From Sporosarcina sp. NCCP-2222 (GTDB lineage Bacteria; Bacillota; Bacilli; Bacillales_A; Planococcaceae), in contig NZ_BQYK01000001.1 of assembly GCF_023168145.1 (NCBI RefSeq), forward strand, positions 471,343-535,342: a stretch of 64,000 nucleotides of DNA, given 5' to 3'. The translations under genes and the position numbers were made by a program. The notes beneath the pieces were generated by a model that was not told where the DNA came from, made no database searches, and was given only the letters and a program-made list of their open reading frames with translations. Positions 16,731 through 25,515 of the stretch are shown one piece after another (the stretch's first letter is position 1; each line of letters starts with the position of its first letter).

Positions 16731-19355
16731 TCACTTCGTTTCGTACCAGGACGAACCGAACGCCCACTCGACTTTTAATGGCACATCGAGTTCAAGCGCA
16801 GATTCCATCACTTCCGGCACAATTTCTTTCAATAGTTCAAGTTCTTCCTCAGGCGCTTCAAAAATCAATTCATCATGTACTTGCAAGAGCATGCGTGTTT
16901 GAAGTCCTTCCGCTTCAAGCCGGGCATCCATATCAATCATCGCTTTTTTAATGATGTCGGCGGCCGTCCCTTGAATCGGAGTGTTCATTGCCGTCCGTTC
17001 GGCAAAGCTGCGCAAATTGAAATTGGAGCTTGTAATATCCGGCAAATACCTTCTTCTATTAAGAAGGGTCGTAACATACCCTTCCATTTTCGCATTCGCC
17101 ACGATATCTTCCATGTATTGTTTGACACCAGGGAAGGTGGACAAATATGTGTCTATGAATTGGGCGGCTTCCTTCCTCGTTATATTCAAGCTTTGCGAGA
17201 GTCCATAATCACTGATTCCATAGACGATACCGAAGTTGACCGCTTTAGCGGATCTCCGCATATCCGATGTGACTCCATCCTTGTCCACTTTGAATACGTT
17301 CATCGCAGTTTTTGTATGAATATCCTCGCCTTCCTTGAAGGCCTCCATCAGTTTTTCATCTTGCGACATATGCGCCAGAACGCGAAGTTCAATTTGGGAA
17401 TAATCCGCCGCAAACATAACCCAGCCTGGTTCAGATGGAACAAACGCAGCCCGAATTTTCCTTCCTTCCTCTAAGCGGATCGGGATATTTTGCAAATTCG
17501 GATTAATCGAACTGAGTCGTCCTGTCTGCGTTAATGCCTGTTGGAAACGGGTATGGATTTTACCGTCATCATGAATTTCCTTTGTTAAACCTTCAATATA
17601 TGTGGAATTCAATTTCCCTAACTGGCGATAGAGCAAAATAAATTCAATGATCTCATGTTCACTCGCTAACTTTTCCAAAACATCTGCCGCTGTGGAATAG
17701 CCCGTTTTCGTTTTTTTGATTGGCGTCAGCCCCATCTTTTCAAACAAGATGACCCCCAACTGTTTAGGAGAGTTAATATTGAACTTCTCCCCGGCGATTT
17801 CATAGATTGTATTCTCCAAATCCACGAGCCTGCGGGACAGCTCAGTCCCGATATCACGCAAAGTAGCCAAATCGGTCTTGACACCTGTGGACTCCATCTT
17901 GCCTAGAATGATAGCCAGCGGCATTTCAAGATTATAGTAAAGCTCAAATTGTTCATTTGACTGGAGTCTCTCTTCCAACGTCGGTTTAAGTGCCCAGATG
18001 GCTTCTGCTTTTCTGCCGGCATGCTCTGCAAGACGCTGTACATCTGGAACAGCTTTCTTAACGCCTTTTCCATATACTTGCTCGTCCGGCTCCACGTCGT
18101 GGTATCCAAGCTCCTCCGCAACTGATGCCACATCTGTGTACGTTGCAGATGGGTTGGAAATATAAGCGGCAAGCAGAAGATCGAATTCCAGTCCATGGAT
18201 TGGTATTCCTCTGGAAGCCAGAGAGGCGTAGGCCGCTTTCGAGTCCGATGCATACTTTTTCACTTGCTCATTCCGGAGCCACGCTTTAAAATCCTCGGAG
18301 CCAATCGCTGTTTCATATGGAATATACATCGTCTGTTCCCCGTCTGACAGGGAAAAACCCTCAATAGCCGCAGACAAATAGTTTTCATCCATCATTTCGA
18401 CGTGAAGAGCCATTTCATCTTTTAAATCCTCATCCATTATTTCATTTTTTAGAAGGACATGGATTTCCTTTTTAGGCTGTACAGAAGCGCCGGGCTCCAA
18501 TTTTTCAAGCAATGTCTTAAACTTCAATTCCTGATAGACGGTCTTCACTTTTTCATTATCCGGCCCGTCATAGGAAAGATCGCCAAGTGAAATCTCAATT
18601 GGGGCATTCACTTCAATCGTCGCCAATTTTTTACTCATGAATGCCTTGTCTTCATTTTCAGTCAGGTTCTCTTTCAGCTTCTTCCCAGAAACTTCATCCA
18701 GTGATTCATATAGTTTCTCGACTGTGCCATATTCCTTCAAAAGCTTAAGTGCTGTTTTTTCCCCAACTCCCGGTACGCCCGGTATATTATCAGATGGATC
18801 GCCCATAAGACCTTTCATATCAATGATTTGGTCTGGCGAGATGCCGTATTTCTCCATCACATGTGCCGGCGTGTACCGTTCCATCTCGGCGATTCCTTTT
18901 TTCGTTATGCAGACCGTCGTATGCTCACTTGCCAACTGGGTCAAATCCTTATCGCCTGAGATCACGACAACGTCGTATCCATCTTCATTCCCTTGCTTGC
19001 TCAGCGTGCCGATAATATCATCTGCCTCAAAGGAATCAAGTTCATATTGCGGGATTTGATACGCTTCCAGCAACTTGCGCAAGTAGGGAAACTGCTCCGA
19101 AAGCTCGGGCGGTGTTTTTTGCCGTCCGCCTTTGTATTCACTAAATGTCTCATGACGGAACGTTGTTTTCCCCGCATCCCAAGCGACGAGCATATGTGTC
19201 GGTTTTTCCTCTGACAAAATATTTTGCAGCATCATCGTAAAGCCGTACACCGCATTCGTATGGATGCCAGTATCATTTGTTAACAACGGCAATGCAAAAA
19301 AGGCGCGATACGCCAAACTATTTCCATCCAACAAGACAATCTTCTGATTCGTCAA
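16731..19355 (-). CDS. polA: DNA polymerase I
   Basis: The 874-residue polymerase acts in Okazaki fragment maturation and excision repair. The N-terminal 5' nuclease is intact (LLDGNSLAYRAFFALP, VSGDKDLTQLA, GVPGVGEKTA). The 3'-5' exonuclease-like domain is degenerate: the DxE of motif I reads VEM and the motif II Asn is lost. This matches other Bacillus Pol I enzymes that lack proofreading. The polymerase core has DYSQIELRVLAH, RRSAKAVNFGIVYG and QVHDELIFE. I set the start at TTG 19355 (LTNQKIVLLDG) because GAGGGAGTGG lies 6 nt upstream; the longer frame adds 16 residues that run through the upstream terminator. Confidence 0.96.
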   Translation of the reverse strand: MTNQKIVLLDGNSLAYRAFFALPLLTNDTGIHTNAVYGFTMMLQNILSEEKPTHMLVAWDAGKTTFRHETFSEYKGGRQKTPPELSEQFPYLRKLLEAYQIPQYELDSFEADDIIGTLSKQGNEDGYDVVVISGDKDLTQLASEHTTVCITKKGIAEMERYTPAHVMEKYGISPDQIIDMKGLMGDPSDNIPGVPGVGEKTALKLLKEYGTVEKLYESLDEVSGKKLKENLTENEDKAFMSKKLATIEVNAPIEISLGDLSYDGPDNEKVKTVYQELKFKTLLEKLEPGASVQPKKEIHVLLKNEIMDEDLKDEMALHVEMMDENYLSAAIEGFSLSDGEQTMYIPYETAIGSEDFKAWLRNEQVKKYASDSKAAYASLASRGIPIHGLEFDLLLAAYISNPSATYTDVASVAEELGYHDVEPDEQVYGKGVKKAVPDVQRLAEHAGRKAEAIWALKPTLEERLQSNEQFELYYNLEMPLAIILGKMESTGVKTDLATLRDIGTELSRRLVDLENTIYEIAGEKFNINSPKQLGVILFEKMGLTPIKKTKTGYSTAADVLEKLASEHEIIEFILLYRQLGKLNSTYIEGLTKEIHDDGKIHTRFQQALTQTGRLSSINPNLQNIPIRLEEGRKIRAAFVPSEPGWVMFAADYSQIELRVLAHMSQDEKLMEAFKEGEDIHTKTAMNVFKVDKDGVTSDMRRSAKAVNFGIVYGISDYGLSQSLNITRKEAAQFIDTYLSTFPGVKQYMEDIVANAKMEGYVTTLLNRRRYLPDITSSNFNLRSFAERTAMNTPIQGTAADIIKKAMIDMDARLEAEGLQTRMLLQVHDELIFEAPEEELELLKEIVPEVMESALELDVPLKVEWAFGSSWYETK

Positions 19356-19384
19356 ATTGATTCCACTCCCTCGTTCATTCCAAT

Positions 19385-19440
19385 AAAAAAAAGTCATTTT
19401 CATTTATTTTACCATTCGGTAAGAGTAAATGAAAATGACG
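19385..19440 (-). terminator. hflKC terminator
   Basis: A long, nearly perfect minus-strand hairpin (about 20 bp, loop GAAT, bounded by TCATTTTCATTTA) is followed by eight T. It lies between hflC and polA. Confidence 0.85.
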
Positions 19441-19447
19441 TCAACTA

Positions 19448-20452
19448 TCACTCGATATAACCTGTTAATATCTTCGCGTACGGTGAATTTGCCGGCAAAA
19501 TGATCATAGTATCTTCGCCGATCGTCTTAGTGTACGACTGCAATGTTCGGTATAAATTATAGAACTCTGGGTCTGTTGAGAAGGCATTGTTATAGATCTT
19601 TGCCGCCTCGGCTTCTCCTTCAGCATGGATGATGGCCGCTTCTTTCTTGGCTGTTGCAAGCATTTCCTGCACTTCCCGGTCTGTTTCTGCTTCAATCCGT
19701 TGTTTCTCTGCATCCCCTTCGGATAAATACGTTTGGGCAGTCGATTGCCGCTCAGAAATCATTCGCGTATAAATTGAGTGCTCGTTCTCTTCCGGCAGAT
19801 CGATCCGTTTCATCCGAACGTCGATGACTTCGATGCCGAAATTCCCTTCCTCTAAAAAGGCGTTCACTTTTTCAGTTACCCGGTCATTCAAGCTGCCCCG
19901 GGACGAATCTTCATCGTTGACGATATCCGTATATTGAAGCTGGCCCATTTCATTCCGGACAACGGAATAGATGAATTCTTCCATCCGGGCTTCCGCATTG
20001 ATAATATTTCTTGCGTTAGCAATCATCTTCGAAGGATCTGTGATTTTCCAGATCGCATAATTATCAATGATGATACGTTTTTTATCTTTAGTACTGATTT
20101 CTGCTTCTGAGACATTATACGTCATCTGGTTTTTCGGCAAGGTAGAAACTGTTTGAATGAAAGGGATTTTCATATTCAGTCCTGGCTCATCGACAATCCG
20201 GGTAATCTCTCCAAATTGACGGACAACCCGATATTCGTCTTCCCTCACGATAAATACATTCGCAAGTAAAATAACGAGGATAGCAAAAATTGCTGTTAAG
20301 TAGATCGCCAGTTTCACATATTTCTTCATGTTTACTGGCCGTTTTGGCGTTACGACTTTCGCACTTCCGGTCTTCTGATTCTGCTGTTTAGCCCGCTGTT
20401 TTTCCAGGAACTTTTCTTCTATGCTTTTGAAAGGATTGTTTTCATTCGACAT
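19448..20452 (-). CDS. hflC: HflC-like SPFH/band-7 membrane protein
   Basis: The 334-residue protein has a charged 46-residue cytoplasmic N-terminus, a transmembrane helix (about 47-68) and an SPFH/band-7 domain. The latter contains VREDEYRVVRQFGEITRIVDEPGLNMKIPFI in pieces typical of HflC, followed by a glutamate/alanine-rich coiled coil (AATAKKEAAIIHAEGEAEAAK type). HflC pairs with HflK to form a large cage around the FtsH protease and modulates its access to membrane substrates. Its start overlaps the hflK stop (TGATG). B. subtilis has no hflKC; it uses the flotillin-like FloA/FloT instead. Confidence 0.9.
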   Translation of the reverse strand: MSNENNPFKSIEEKFLEKQRAKQQNQKTGSAKVVTPKRPVNMKKYVKLAIYLTAIFAILVILLANVFIVREDEYRVVRQFGEITRIVDEPGLNMKIPFIQTVSTLPKNQMTYNVSEAEISTKDKKRIIIDNYAIWKITDPSKMIANARNIINAEARMEEFIYSVVRNEMGQLQYTDIVNDEDSSRGSLNDRVTEKVNAFLEEGNFGIEVIDVRMKRIDLPEENEHSIYTRMISERQSTAQTYLSEGDAEKQRIEAETDREVQEMLATAKKEAAIIHAEGEAEAAKIYNNAFSTDPEFYNLYRTLQSYTKTIGEDTMIILPANSPYAKILTGYIE

Positions 20453-21420
20453 CAGTTGCCTCCCCCTTCCGTTTTCTGTTCAGCCGGCGGCGGTGTTTGG
20501 GTCTCCATCTGCTGAAGAGGTAAATATTTCAGCGTTTCGCCCTCATCATTCATAATAAAAATCTTCGCTTTCGGAAGAACGGATTCAAGCGTTTCAATGA
20601 CGAGTCGCTGGCGTGTAATAGTTTTATTCTTTGCGTACTCCGCATGCAGATCATTGAAAAGCGCAACATCTCCCAGCGCCTGTTCAACACGGGACTTTTT
20701 CTGTCCGAGGGCACGTGATTTGATCGCATCCCTCTCACCTTCTGCTTCACTTTTTCGCTGGTTTTCATATTTTCTAGCTTCGTTGATTTTTGTGTTTTTC
20801 GTTTCACGCGCATCTGTAACAGCTGTGAAAGCAGCGCGGACATCTGCATTCGGAAGTTCAACATCTTGTAATTTAACACCTTGCACCGAAATTCCGATAT
20901 CATATGTGGTCATCAAGGAAGTTAACAACTCACGTGTCTTTGCCTCAATATCAGCCTTTCCGTCCGTTAGAGCCGCGTCGATCGTGGAACTTCCGATGAT
21001 CGAACGGATGGAAGCGGAAGTGGCATCATGGAGGATTTCCTGCGGATTTTGGGAACTGAATAAGTATTTCTGCGGATCTGTTATTTTCCATTGGACAATG
21101 AGATCAGCCAGGACGATATACTCATCCCCTGTAATCATTTTGGTTTCCTTATCGTATGACACGAGTTCTCCATTCGGGTCTTGCTTGTAACCGAATTGTA
21201 GACTGAATGTCTCTTTTGATAATTTTTCAACTTGCTGGATCGGCCATGGCAACTTGAAATGAAGCCCTGATTCAGTCACCGGCGTATCTGCCTTTCCAAA
21301 CGTTATGACAACCGCCTGTTCTGATTCATCAACGGTATACCACGTTGAAAATGCCACTAACAACAGAACAACAGCTGCCAATATCATGCCGACAAGAACT
21401 CGTATGCGGCGTGTGCTCAT
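20452..21420 (-). CDS. hflK: HflK-like SPFH/band-7 membrane protein
   Basis: The 322-residue protein has an N-terminal transmembrane helix (about 7-27) and then an SPFH domain (VDESEQAVVITFGKADTPV, LPWPIQQVEKLSKETFSLQFGYKQ). It continues with a helical region rich in charged residues and ends in a proline/glutamine tail (TQTPPPAEQKTEGGGN). GLHFKLPWPIQ is the HflK signature. It is the first gene of hflK-hflC, with ribosome binding site GAGGGGG. A sigma-W-like promoter sits 35 nt upstream, suggesting envelope-stress control. Confidence 0.9.
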   Translation of the reverse strand: MSTRRIRVLVGMILAAVVLLLVAFSTWYTVDESEQAVVITFGKADTPVTESGLHFKLPWPIQQVEKLSKETFSLQFGYKQDPNGELVSYDKETKMITGDEYIVLADLIVQWKITDPQKYLFSSQNPQEILHDATSASIRSIIGSSTIDAALTDGKADIEAKTRELLTSLMTTYDIGISVQGVKLQDVELPNADVRAAFTAVTDARETKNTKINEARKYENQRKSEAEGERDAIKSRALGQKKSRVEQALGDVALFNDLHAEYAKNKTITRQRLVIETLESVLPKAKIFIMNDEGETLKYLPLQQMETQTPPPAEQKTEGGGN

Positions 21421-21454
21421 AATATTGCCCCCTCTTCTATGTATCTAGTCTTTA

Positions 21455-21480
21455 TACGGCTAAGTTACCAAGAGGTTTCA
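21455..21480 (-). promoter_or_regulatory. Sigma-W-type promoter of hflKC
   Basis: On the minus strand TGAAAC (21475-21480), a 16-nt spacer and CGTATA (CGTA at 21455-21458). Both elements match the sigma-W consensus fully at the correct spacing. Confidence 0.7.
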
Positions 21481-21551
21481 ATAATTTGTTTATATTCAAG
21501 ACACCCTGGACTAACTTAGCGATTTTCATCGAGGAATATTTGGTAGGAAAA

Positions 21552-21602
21552 TAAAAAAACGCTAGAAAGGCCGCGCTGTTAGCCGCAACCGTTTCTAGCG
21601 TT
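21552..21602 (-). terminator. Terminator downstream of phoR
   Basis: On the minus strand AACGCTAGAAA pairs with TTTCTAGCGTT around a 20-nt GC-rich loop and is followed by TTTTTTTAT. It separates phoR from hflK. Confidence 0.85.
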
Positions 21603-21704
21603 CCCGTAATTTCATCGAAAAAAGTTTAACCCGATATTCTATCTGCATCAGTTTATGAAAGTTCCTATCTTTGTCAACACAGACTGAAGTGAAACCCTCG
21701 TTCA

Positions 21705-23114
21705 TTATCTCAACAAAGGAAGATGAATGGTAAAGGTCGTTCCGATGCCCACTGCACTCTGAACAGTAACGTGTCCGTGGTGGGCTTCGATTAAATGTTT
21801 GACGATGGCAAGGCCTAACCCAGTGCCGCCAGATTCCCTACTGCGAGCCCGGTCGACCCGGTAAAACCGTTCGAATAAGCGCGGAAGTTCGGATGGTGAG
21901 ATGCCGATTCCCTCATCTCTCACTTGAATGGTCACTTCGTTTTCCATTTTCTTTGCCAAAACTGTTATTGTCGTCTCTTCTTTCGAGTAATTGATGGCAT
22001 TTGTAAGAAGGTTCACCATTACTTGAATGAATCGATCCCGATCCGCCAGCACCCGAATGCCAGGTTCGACTTCCAGCTGAACCGCCATCCGCTTCCTCTC
22101 CATCGAACCTGAGACGATTTTAATGGCGTCTTCGAGAACGGATGCCAATACGATCGGCTGCAATGAAATCTGGAAGCCTTCTTGCTCAATGCCGGAGAGC
22201 TCCAATAAATCATCGACCAGCAACTTTAAACGGTCACTTTCTTTCAAGATAATTCCCAGGAATTCGCTTGCCACTTCAGGTGATGCAAGCGCCCCGTCCA
22301 GCAAGGTCTCAGCAAATCCTTTAATTGAGGTAATCGGTGTCCTCAATTCATGGGACACATTTGCGACAAAGTCTTTTCGAACTTCTTCCAGCCGTATTAG
22401 TTCGGTTATATTATGCATGACAATGATAATCCCTAGCCAATTCCCATGCCGACCGATTACCGGGGCCCCGTACACGCTCAAGTGGTAGACGGCATGCCCA
22501 TTGTCGATTCTTACTTGTTTTTCGTGGGCTTGCTCAGTCATGAAAACATCTTCGATTAAGTCTTTGATGTCTGAGGGGAGTTCAATTTCTTTAAACGTTT
22601 TTCCTAGCAGCTCTTCAGATGTCAATCCGAACGTTTTTTCAAAGACGCCATTCAGCAAATTGACCGAGCCCTCTCTGCCAAACATGAGTAACCCGCTGCC
22701 CATACTTTCAATTAAGGTTTTCAGCCGTTCCTTCTCCATCGACCGTAAAATAGAAACCTCTTGTAAGTTTCTCGCAATTTGATTAATGGCAATTCCGAGA
22801 ACATCATTGGATTCCTGTTCAGCAATCGGCGTCCTTGCCAAATAATCACCGCCCGCAATTCGTATAGCAGTGGCGGAAGCTTGATCGATTGATTTGCTAT
22901 ATTGCCGGAATACACGGTAGCTAATGAAAAAATACATCAGGCCGGCAACTGTAAGAACGATTACGAGGAAAATCATATATTTATCTTCATGAACATCATG
23001 AAGCTCTTTCGGAAAGAATTGAAAAAACTGGCCGAGGACGAGTCCTAAGCCAGTAAGCAAGATGAAAAGCATGACCGCATTTGCAAGGACGAGCCGGGTA
23101 TGTAAGCTTTTCAT
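21705..23114 (-). CDS. phoR: Sensor histidine kinase PhoR
   Basis: This membrane sensor would phosphorylate PhoP under phosphate limitation. Two transmembrane helices (about 8-30 and 45-65) flank a very short external loop. HAMP-like and PAS domains follow (residues about 110-240). The histidine box is VANVSHELRTPITSIKGFAETLL, with N (NLLTNAINYS), G1 (DEGIGI) and G2 (GGTGLGLAIVKHLIEAHHG) boxes. At 469 residues it is about 110 shorter than B. subtilis PhoR, because the large extracytoplasmic domain is nearly absent. Its ATG overlaps the phoP stop as ATGA. Position between polA and phoP matches B. subtilis, but the signal sensed may differ. Confidence 0.88.
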   Translation of the reverse strand: MKSLHTRLVLANAVMLFILLTGLGLVLGQFFQFFPKELHDVHEDKYMIFLVIVLTVAGLMYFFISYRVFRQYSKSIDQASATAIRIAGGDYLARTPIAEQESNDVLGIAINQIARNLQEVSILRSMEKERLKTLIESMGSGLLMFGREGSVNLLNGVFEKTFGLTSEELLGKTFKEIELPSDIKDLIEDVFMTEQAHEKQVRIDNGHAVYHLSVYGAPVIGRHGNWLGIIIVMHNITELIRLEEVRKDFVANVSHELRTPITSIKGFAETLLDGALASPEVASEFLGIILKESDRLKLLVDDLLELSGIEQEGFQISLQPIVLASVLEDAIKIVSGSMERKRMAVQLEVEPGIRVLADRDRFIQVMVNLLTNAINYSKEETTITVLAKKMENEVTIQVRDEGIGISPSELPRLFERFYRVDRARSRESGGTGLGLAIVKHLIEAHHGHVTVQSAVGIGTTFTIHLPLLR

Positions 23115-23818
23115 TTTTCCTTCGGCTCCTCGAATTTATACCCGATGCCTCTCACCGTCTTGATGAACACCGGCTTCCTTGTATTCTCTTCTATCTTCTC
23201 ACGCAGATGGGAGACGTGAACATCGACAATTCTCGTGTCTCCTGCAAAATCGTAATTCCAAACAGCACTGAGCAATTGGTCGCGAGTCAGGACACGGTTT
23301 TTATTTTTAATAAAATAAACAAGCAGTTCAAATTCCTTTGGTGTAAACTCCAAAGGTTCCTCATGAAGATAAGCCTCGTACTGCTCTGGATGAACTTTGA
23401 TTGGTCCTGATGCCAGCGTTGATTCTGACCGTCCGGAATCGGGACGATCGCCCGTACGCCTTAACACGGCTTTCACCCTGGCAATTACTTCACGCGGGCT
23501 GAATGGCTTTGTCATATAATCATCAGCGCCAATTTCCAGTCCTAGCACCTTATCCGGCTCTTCGCCTTTGGCTGTCAGCATGATAATGGGAACATTCACT
23601 TCCTGCTGGCGGAGCAGCTTGCACACTTCTATTCCATCCATTTTAGGCAGCATTAGATCCAGTAAAATCAAATCCGGTTGAACCGTTTTCACCATTTCAA
23701 TCGCTTCCACCCCATCGACCGCCACATACGTATCGAAATTGGACTGTTTTAAGTTGTATTCCAGCAAAGTTCGGATCGGTTGCTCGTCATCTACGATCAA
23801 CACTTTCTTTTCTACCAT
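23111..23818 (-). CDS. phoP: Response regulator PhoP (OmpR family)
   Basis: The 235-residue protein has a receiver domain (VLIVDDEQPIRTLLEYN, phosphoacceptor Asp in LILLDLMLPK, conserved LTAKGEE and KPFSPREV) and an OmpR-type winged helix (LEFTPKEFELLVYFIKN, RIVDVHVSHLREKIE, KTVRGIGYKFE). I chose the ATG at 23818 (MVEKKVLIV) because GGAGG lies 8 nt before it; the upstream ATG contains that site. Cotranscribed with the MaoC-like gene and phoR. Confidence 0.93.
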   Translation of the reverse strand: MVEKKVLIVDDEQPIRTLLEYNLKQSNFDTYVAVDGVEAIEMVKTVQPDLILLDLMLPKMDGIEVCKLLRQQEVNVPIIMLTAKGEEPDKVLGLEIGADDYMTKPFSPREVIARVKAVLRRTGDRPDSGRSESTLASGPIKVHPEQYEAYLHEEPLEFTPKEFELLVYFIKNKNRVLTRDQLLSAVWNYDFAGDTRIVDVHVSHLREKIEENTRKPVFIKTVRGIGYKFEEPKEK

Positions 23819-23840
23819 TCTCATCTCCTCCATCTATCTC

Positions 23841-24317
23841 TTAGAAGTTTTCCATTGCTTGTGATGTCAAATTGTCTTCCAGTCTCGGAGGTATGACGAC
23901 GACTGTTCCTGTAATGACCGTATCTCCCACTTCGTCTACGGCTTCTATTTTTAATGTAACCGCATTTTGATCGAGTTCGACTCGTATGACCTCAAAAAGG
24001 AATTCAATCGTCTCGTAATGATAGACTTGTTTAGGGAAGGACAGATGCTGTTCAATAACATGAGAGCCAGGGCCAGGCAAGTATTTTGAAATTGCGGACG
24101 TTATAATGCCCGTCAACATGATCGTTGGCACAATCGGCCGGTCAAACGCTGTTCTCGAGGCATAGTCATGTTGCACGTATAATGGATTTGCATCATTCGT
24201 CAATCCCAAATATAAGAGTAAATCCTTATCCTCGATCTTCTCAGTCAACTTCAGCTTTTCCCCTGAAGAGATTTCATCAACCTTCCGTCCGATCCTGCGT
24301 TTTTTCCCTAATAACAA
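23841..24317 (-). CDS. MaoC-like hot-dog protein with altered hydratase motif
   Basis: A 158-residue protein with the MaoC/(R)-hydratase fold. GLTNDANPLYVQHDYA corresponds to the hydratase-2 motif (D-x-N-P-[LIV]-H) but with Tyr in place of the catalytic His. Asp and Asn remain. A conventional enoyl-CoA hydratase reaction is therefore doubtful. The start is TTG with AAGGGGG 7 nt upstream; the protein begins LLGKKRRIG and has a basic N-terminus. It is the first gene of a unit with phoP and phoR. Role unknown: a lipid or acyl-CoA ligand domain is possible. Confidence 0.75.
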   Translation of the reverse strand: MLLGKKRRIGRKVDEISSGEKLKLTEKIEDKDLLLYLGLTNDANPLYVQHDYASRTAFDRPIVPTIMLTGIITSAISKYLPGPGSHVIEQHLSFPKQVYHYETIEFLFEVIRVELDQNAVTLKIEAVDEVGDTVITGTVVVIPPRLEDNLTSQAMENF

Positions 24318-24415
24318 CTTGGTTCCCCCTTACTTCAAAATACAATCAATTTAAACTACCATTTACGGTGAAAGCTCATCCGATACTTTGAGTGTATCAA
24401 TAAAAATGAGAGAAG

Positions 24416-24449
24416 TAAAAAAAATCGAGCAGTTCCTCTGCCCGATTTT
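24416..24449 (-). terminator. mdh terminator
   Basis: On the minus strand AAATCGGGCAGAGG pairs imperfectly with the complementary CTGCTCGATTT arm and continues into eight T, 48 nt after mdh. Confidence 0.8.
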
Positions 24450-24496
24450 ACAATAGCTTAACAATCAAGTTTATGAAGTTCAACTTATGGAAGTGT

Positions 24497-25438
24497 TTAG
24501 TCTGCAAGGACTTCCATGACTGCTCTGACCGAATCGGCAGACTTCGCTAAAGCGGCTGCTTCCTCATCCGTCAAGTCAAGCTCGATGATTCTTTCAATTC
24601 CACCTGCCCCGAGAACCGTCGGAACCCCGAGATAAATGCCGTCCATTCCGTATTCCCCTTCCAAATAAGCAATGGAAGGTAGGACCCGTTTTTGATCCTT
24701 TAAGATCGCTTCAGCCATTTCTACAAGCGATGCGGCCGGGGCATAATAAGCAGATCCGTTGCCAAGAAGGTTGACGATTTCTGCTCCGCCTTTCCGGGTC
24801 CGATTCACAATTTCCTGCAATCGATCCGGCTGGATCAATTTTTCTAATGGAACGCCGCCCGCTGCCGAATAACGGATAAGAGGCACCATGTCATCCCCAT
24901 GGCCGCCCAGAACAAAACCTGTCACATCTTTTACTGATAGATTCAGTTCCTGCGCTACAAATGTCCGGAAACGAGCCGTGTCCAGCACACCGGATTGTCC
25001 GATGACTCGTTCCTTCGGAAATCCAGATTCTTTATATACAGTGTACGTCATGGCATCCACTGGATTAGTTAATATGATGATCGTCGTTTCTGGAGAATGC
25101 GTAACAACTTCACTCGTCACAGCTTTCATGACCTTCTGGTTCGTTTGGACAAGATCATCCCGACTCATCCCCGGTTTACGGGCAATCCCTGCCGTAATGA
25201 TGACAAGATCTGAGTTTTTCGTATCGGCATAGTCGGATGTTCCTGTAATGTTTGCATCAAACCCTAGTACTGGTCCCGCTTCCAACATATCTAACGCTTT
25301 CCCTTTTGTCGGATCTTCCATTTGAGGGATGTCCACAAGGACTACATCACACAGCTCCTTTTGAGCAAGAAGAAATGCGGTGGTCGCTCCGGTGAATCCA
25401 GATCCGATGACTGAGACTTTTTTACGTTTCATTGTCAT
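24497..25438 (-). CDS. mdh: Malate dehydrogenase
   Basis: NAD-dependent, LDH-like malate dehydrogenase of the TCA cycle, 313 residues. The cofactor site is [17 protein letters not shown], with a substrate-binding [10 protein letters not shown] loop and catalytic His in [12 protein letters not shown]. The start at 25438 ([10 protein letters not shown]) follows AAAGGAGAG by 6 nt; the longer frame crosses the upstream terminator. Order citZ-icd-mdh is as in B. subtilis. Confidence 0.96.
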   Translation of the reverse strand: MTMKRKKVSVIGSGFTGATTAFLLAQKELCDVVLVDIPQMEDPTKGKALDMLEAGPVLGFDANITGTSDYADTKNSDLVIITAGIARKPGMSRDDLVQTNQKVMKAVTSEVVTHSPETTIIILTNPVDAMTYTVYKESGFPKERVIGQSGVLDTARFRTFVAQELNLSVKDVTGFVLGGHGDDMVPLIRYSAAGGVPLEKLIQPDRLQEIVNRTRKGGAEIVNLLGNGSAYYAPAASLVEMAEAILKDQKRVLPSIAYLEGEYGMDGIYLGVPTVLGAGGIERIIELDLTDEEAAALAKSADSVRAVMEVLAD

Positions 25439-25464
25439 GGCAAACTCTCCTTTTCTGATCAAAA

Positions 25465-25501
25465 TAAAAAAAGCAAGAGGGGAAAGATTTCCCACTCTTA
25501 C
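25465..25501 (-). terminator. icd-mdh intergenic terminator
   Basis: On the minus strand GTAAGAG-x-GGGAAA pairs with TTTCCC-x-CTCTTGC and is followed by seven T. It lies between icd and mdh, so some mdh transcription is probably separate or read-through. Confidence 0.8.
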
Positions 25502-25515
25502 TTCAGTCTAGCTAA

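Noticed and set aside
16875-17474. 199-residue open frame on the plus strand
   Set aside because: It lies wholly antisense to the conserved polymerase core of polA, with no ribosome binding site or recognisable domain.
20597-21190. 197-residue open frame on the plus strand
   Set aside because: Antisense to hflK; serine/arginine-rich composition is that of a complement-strand shadow.
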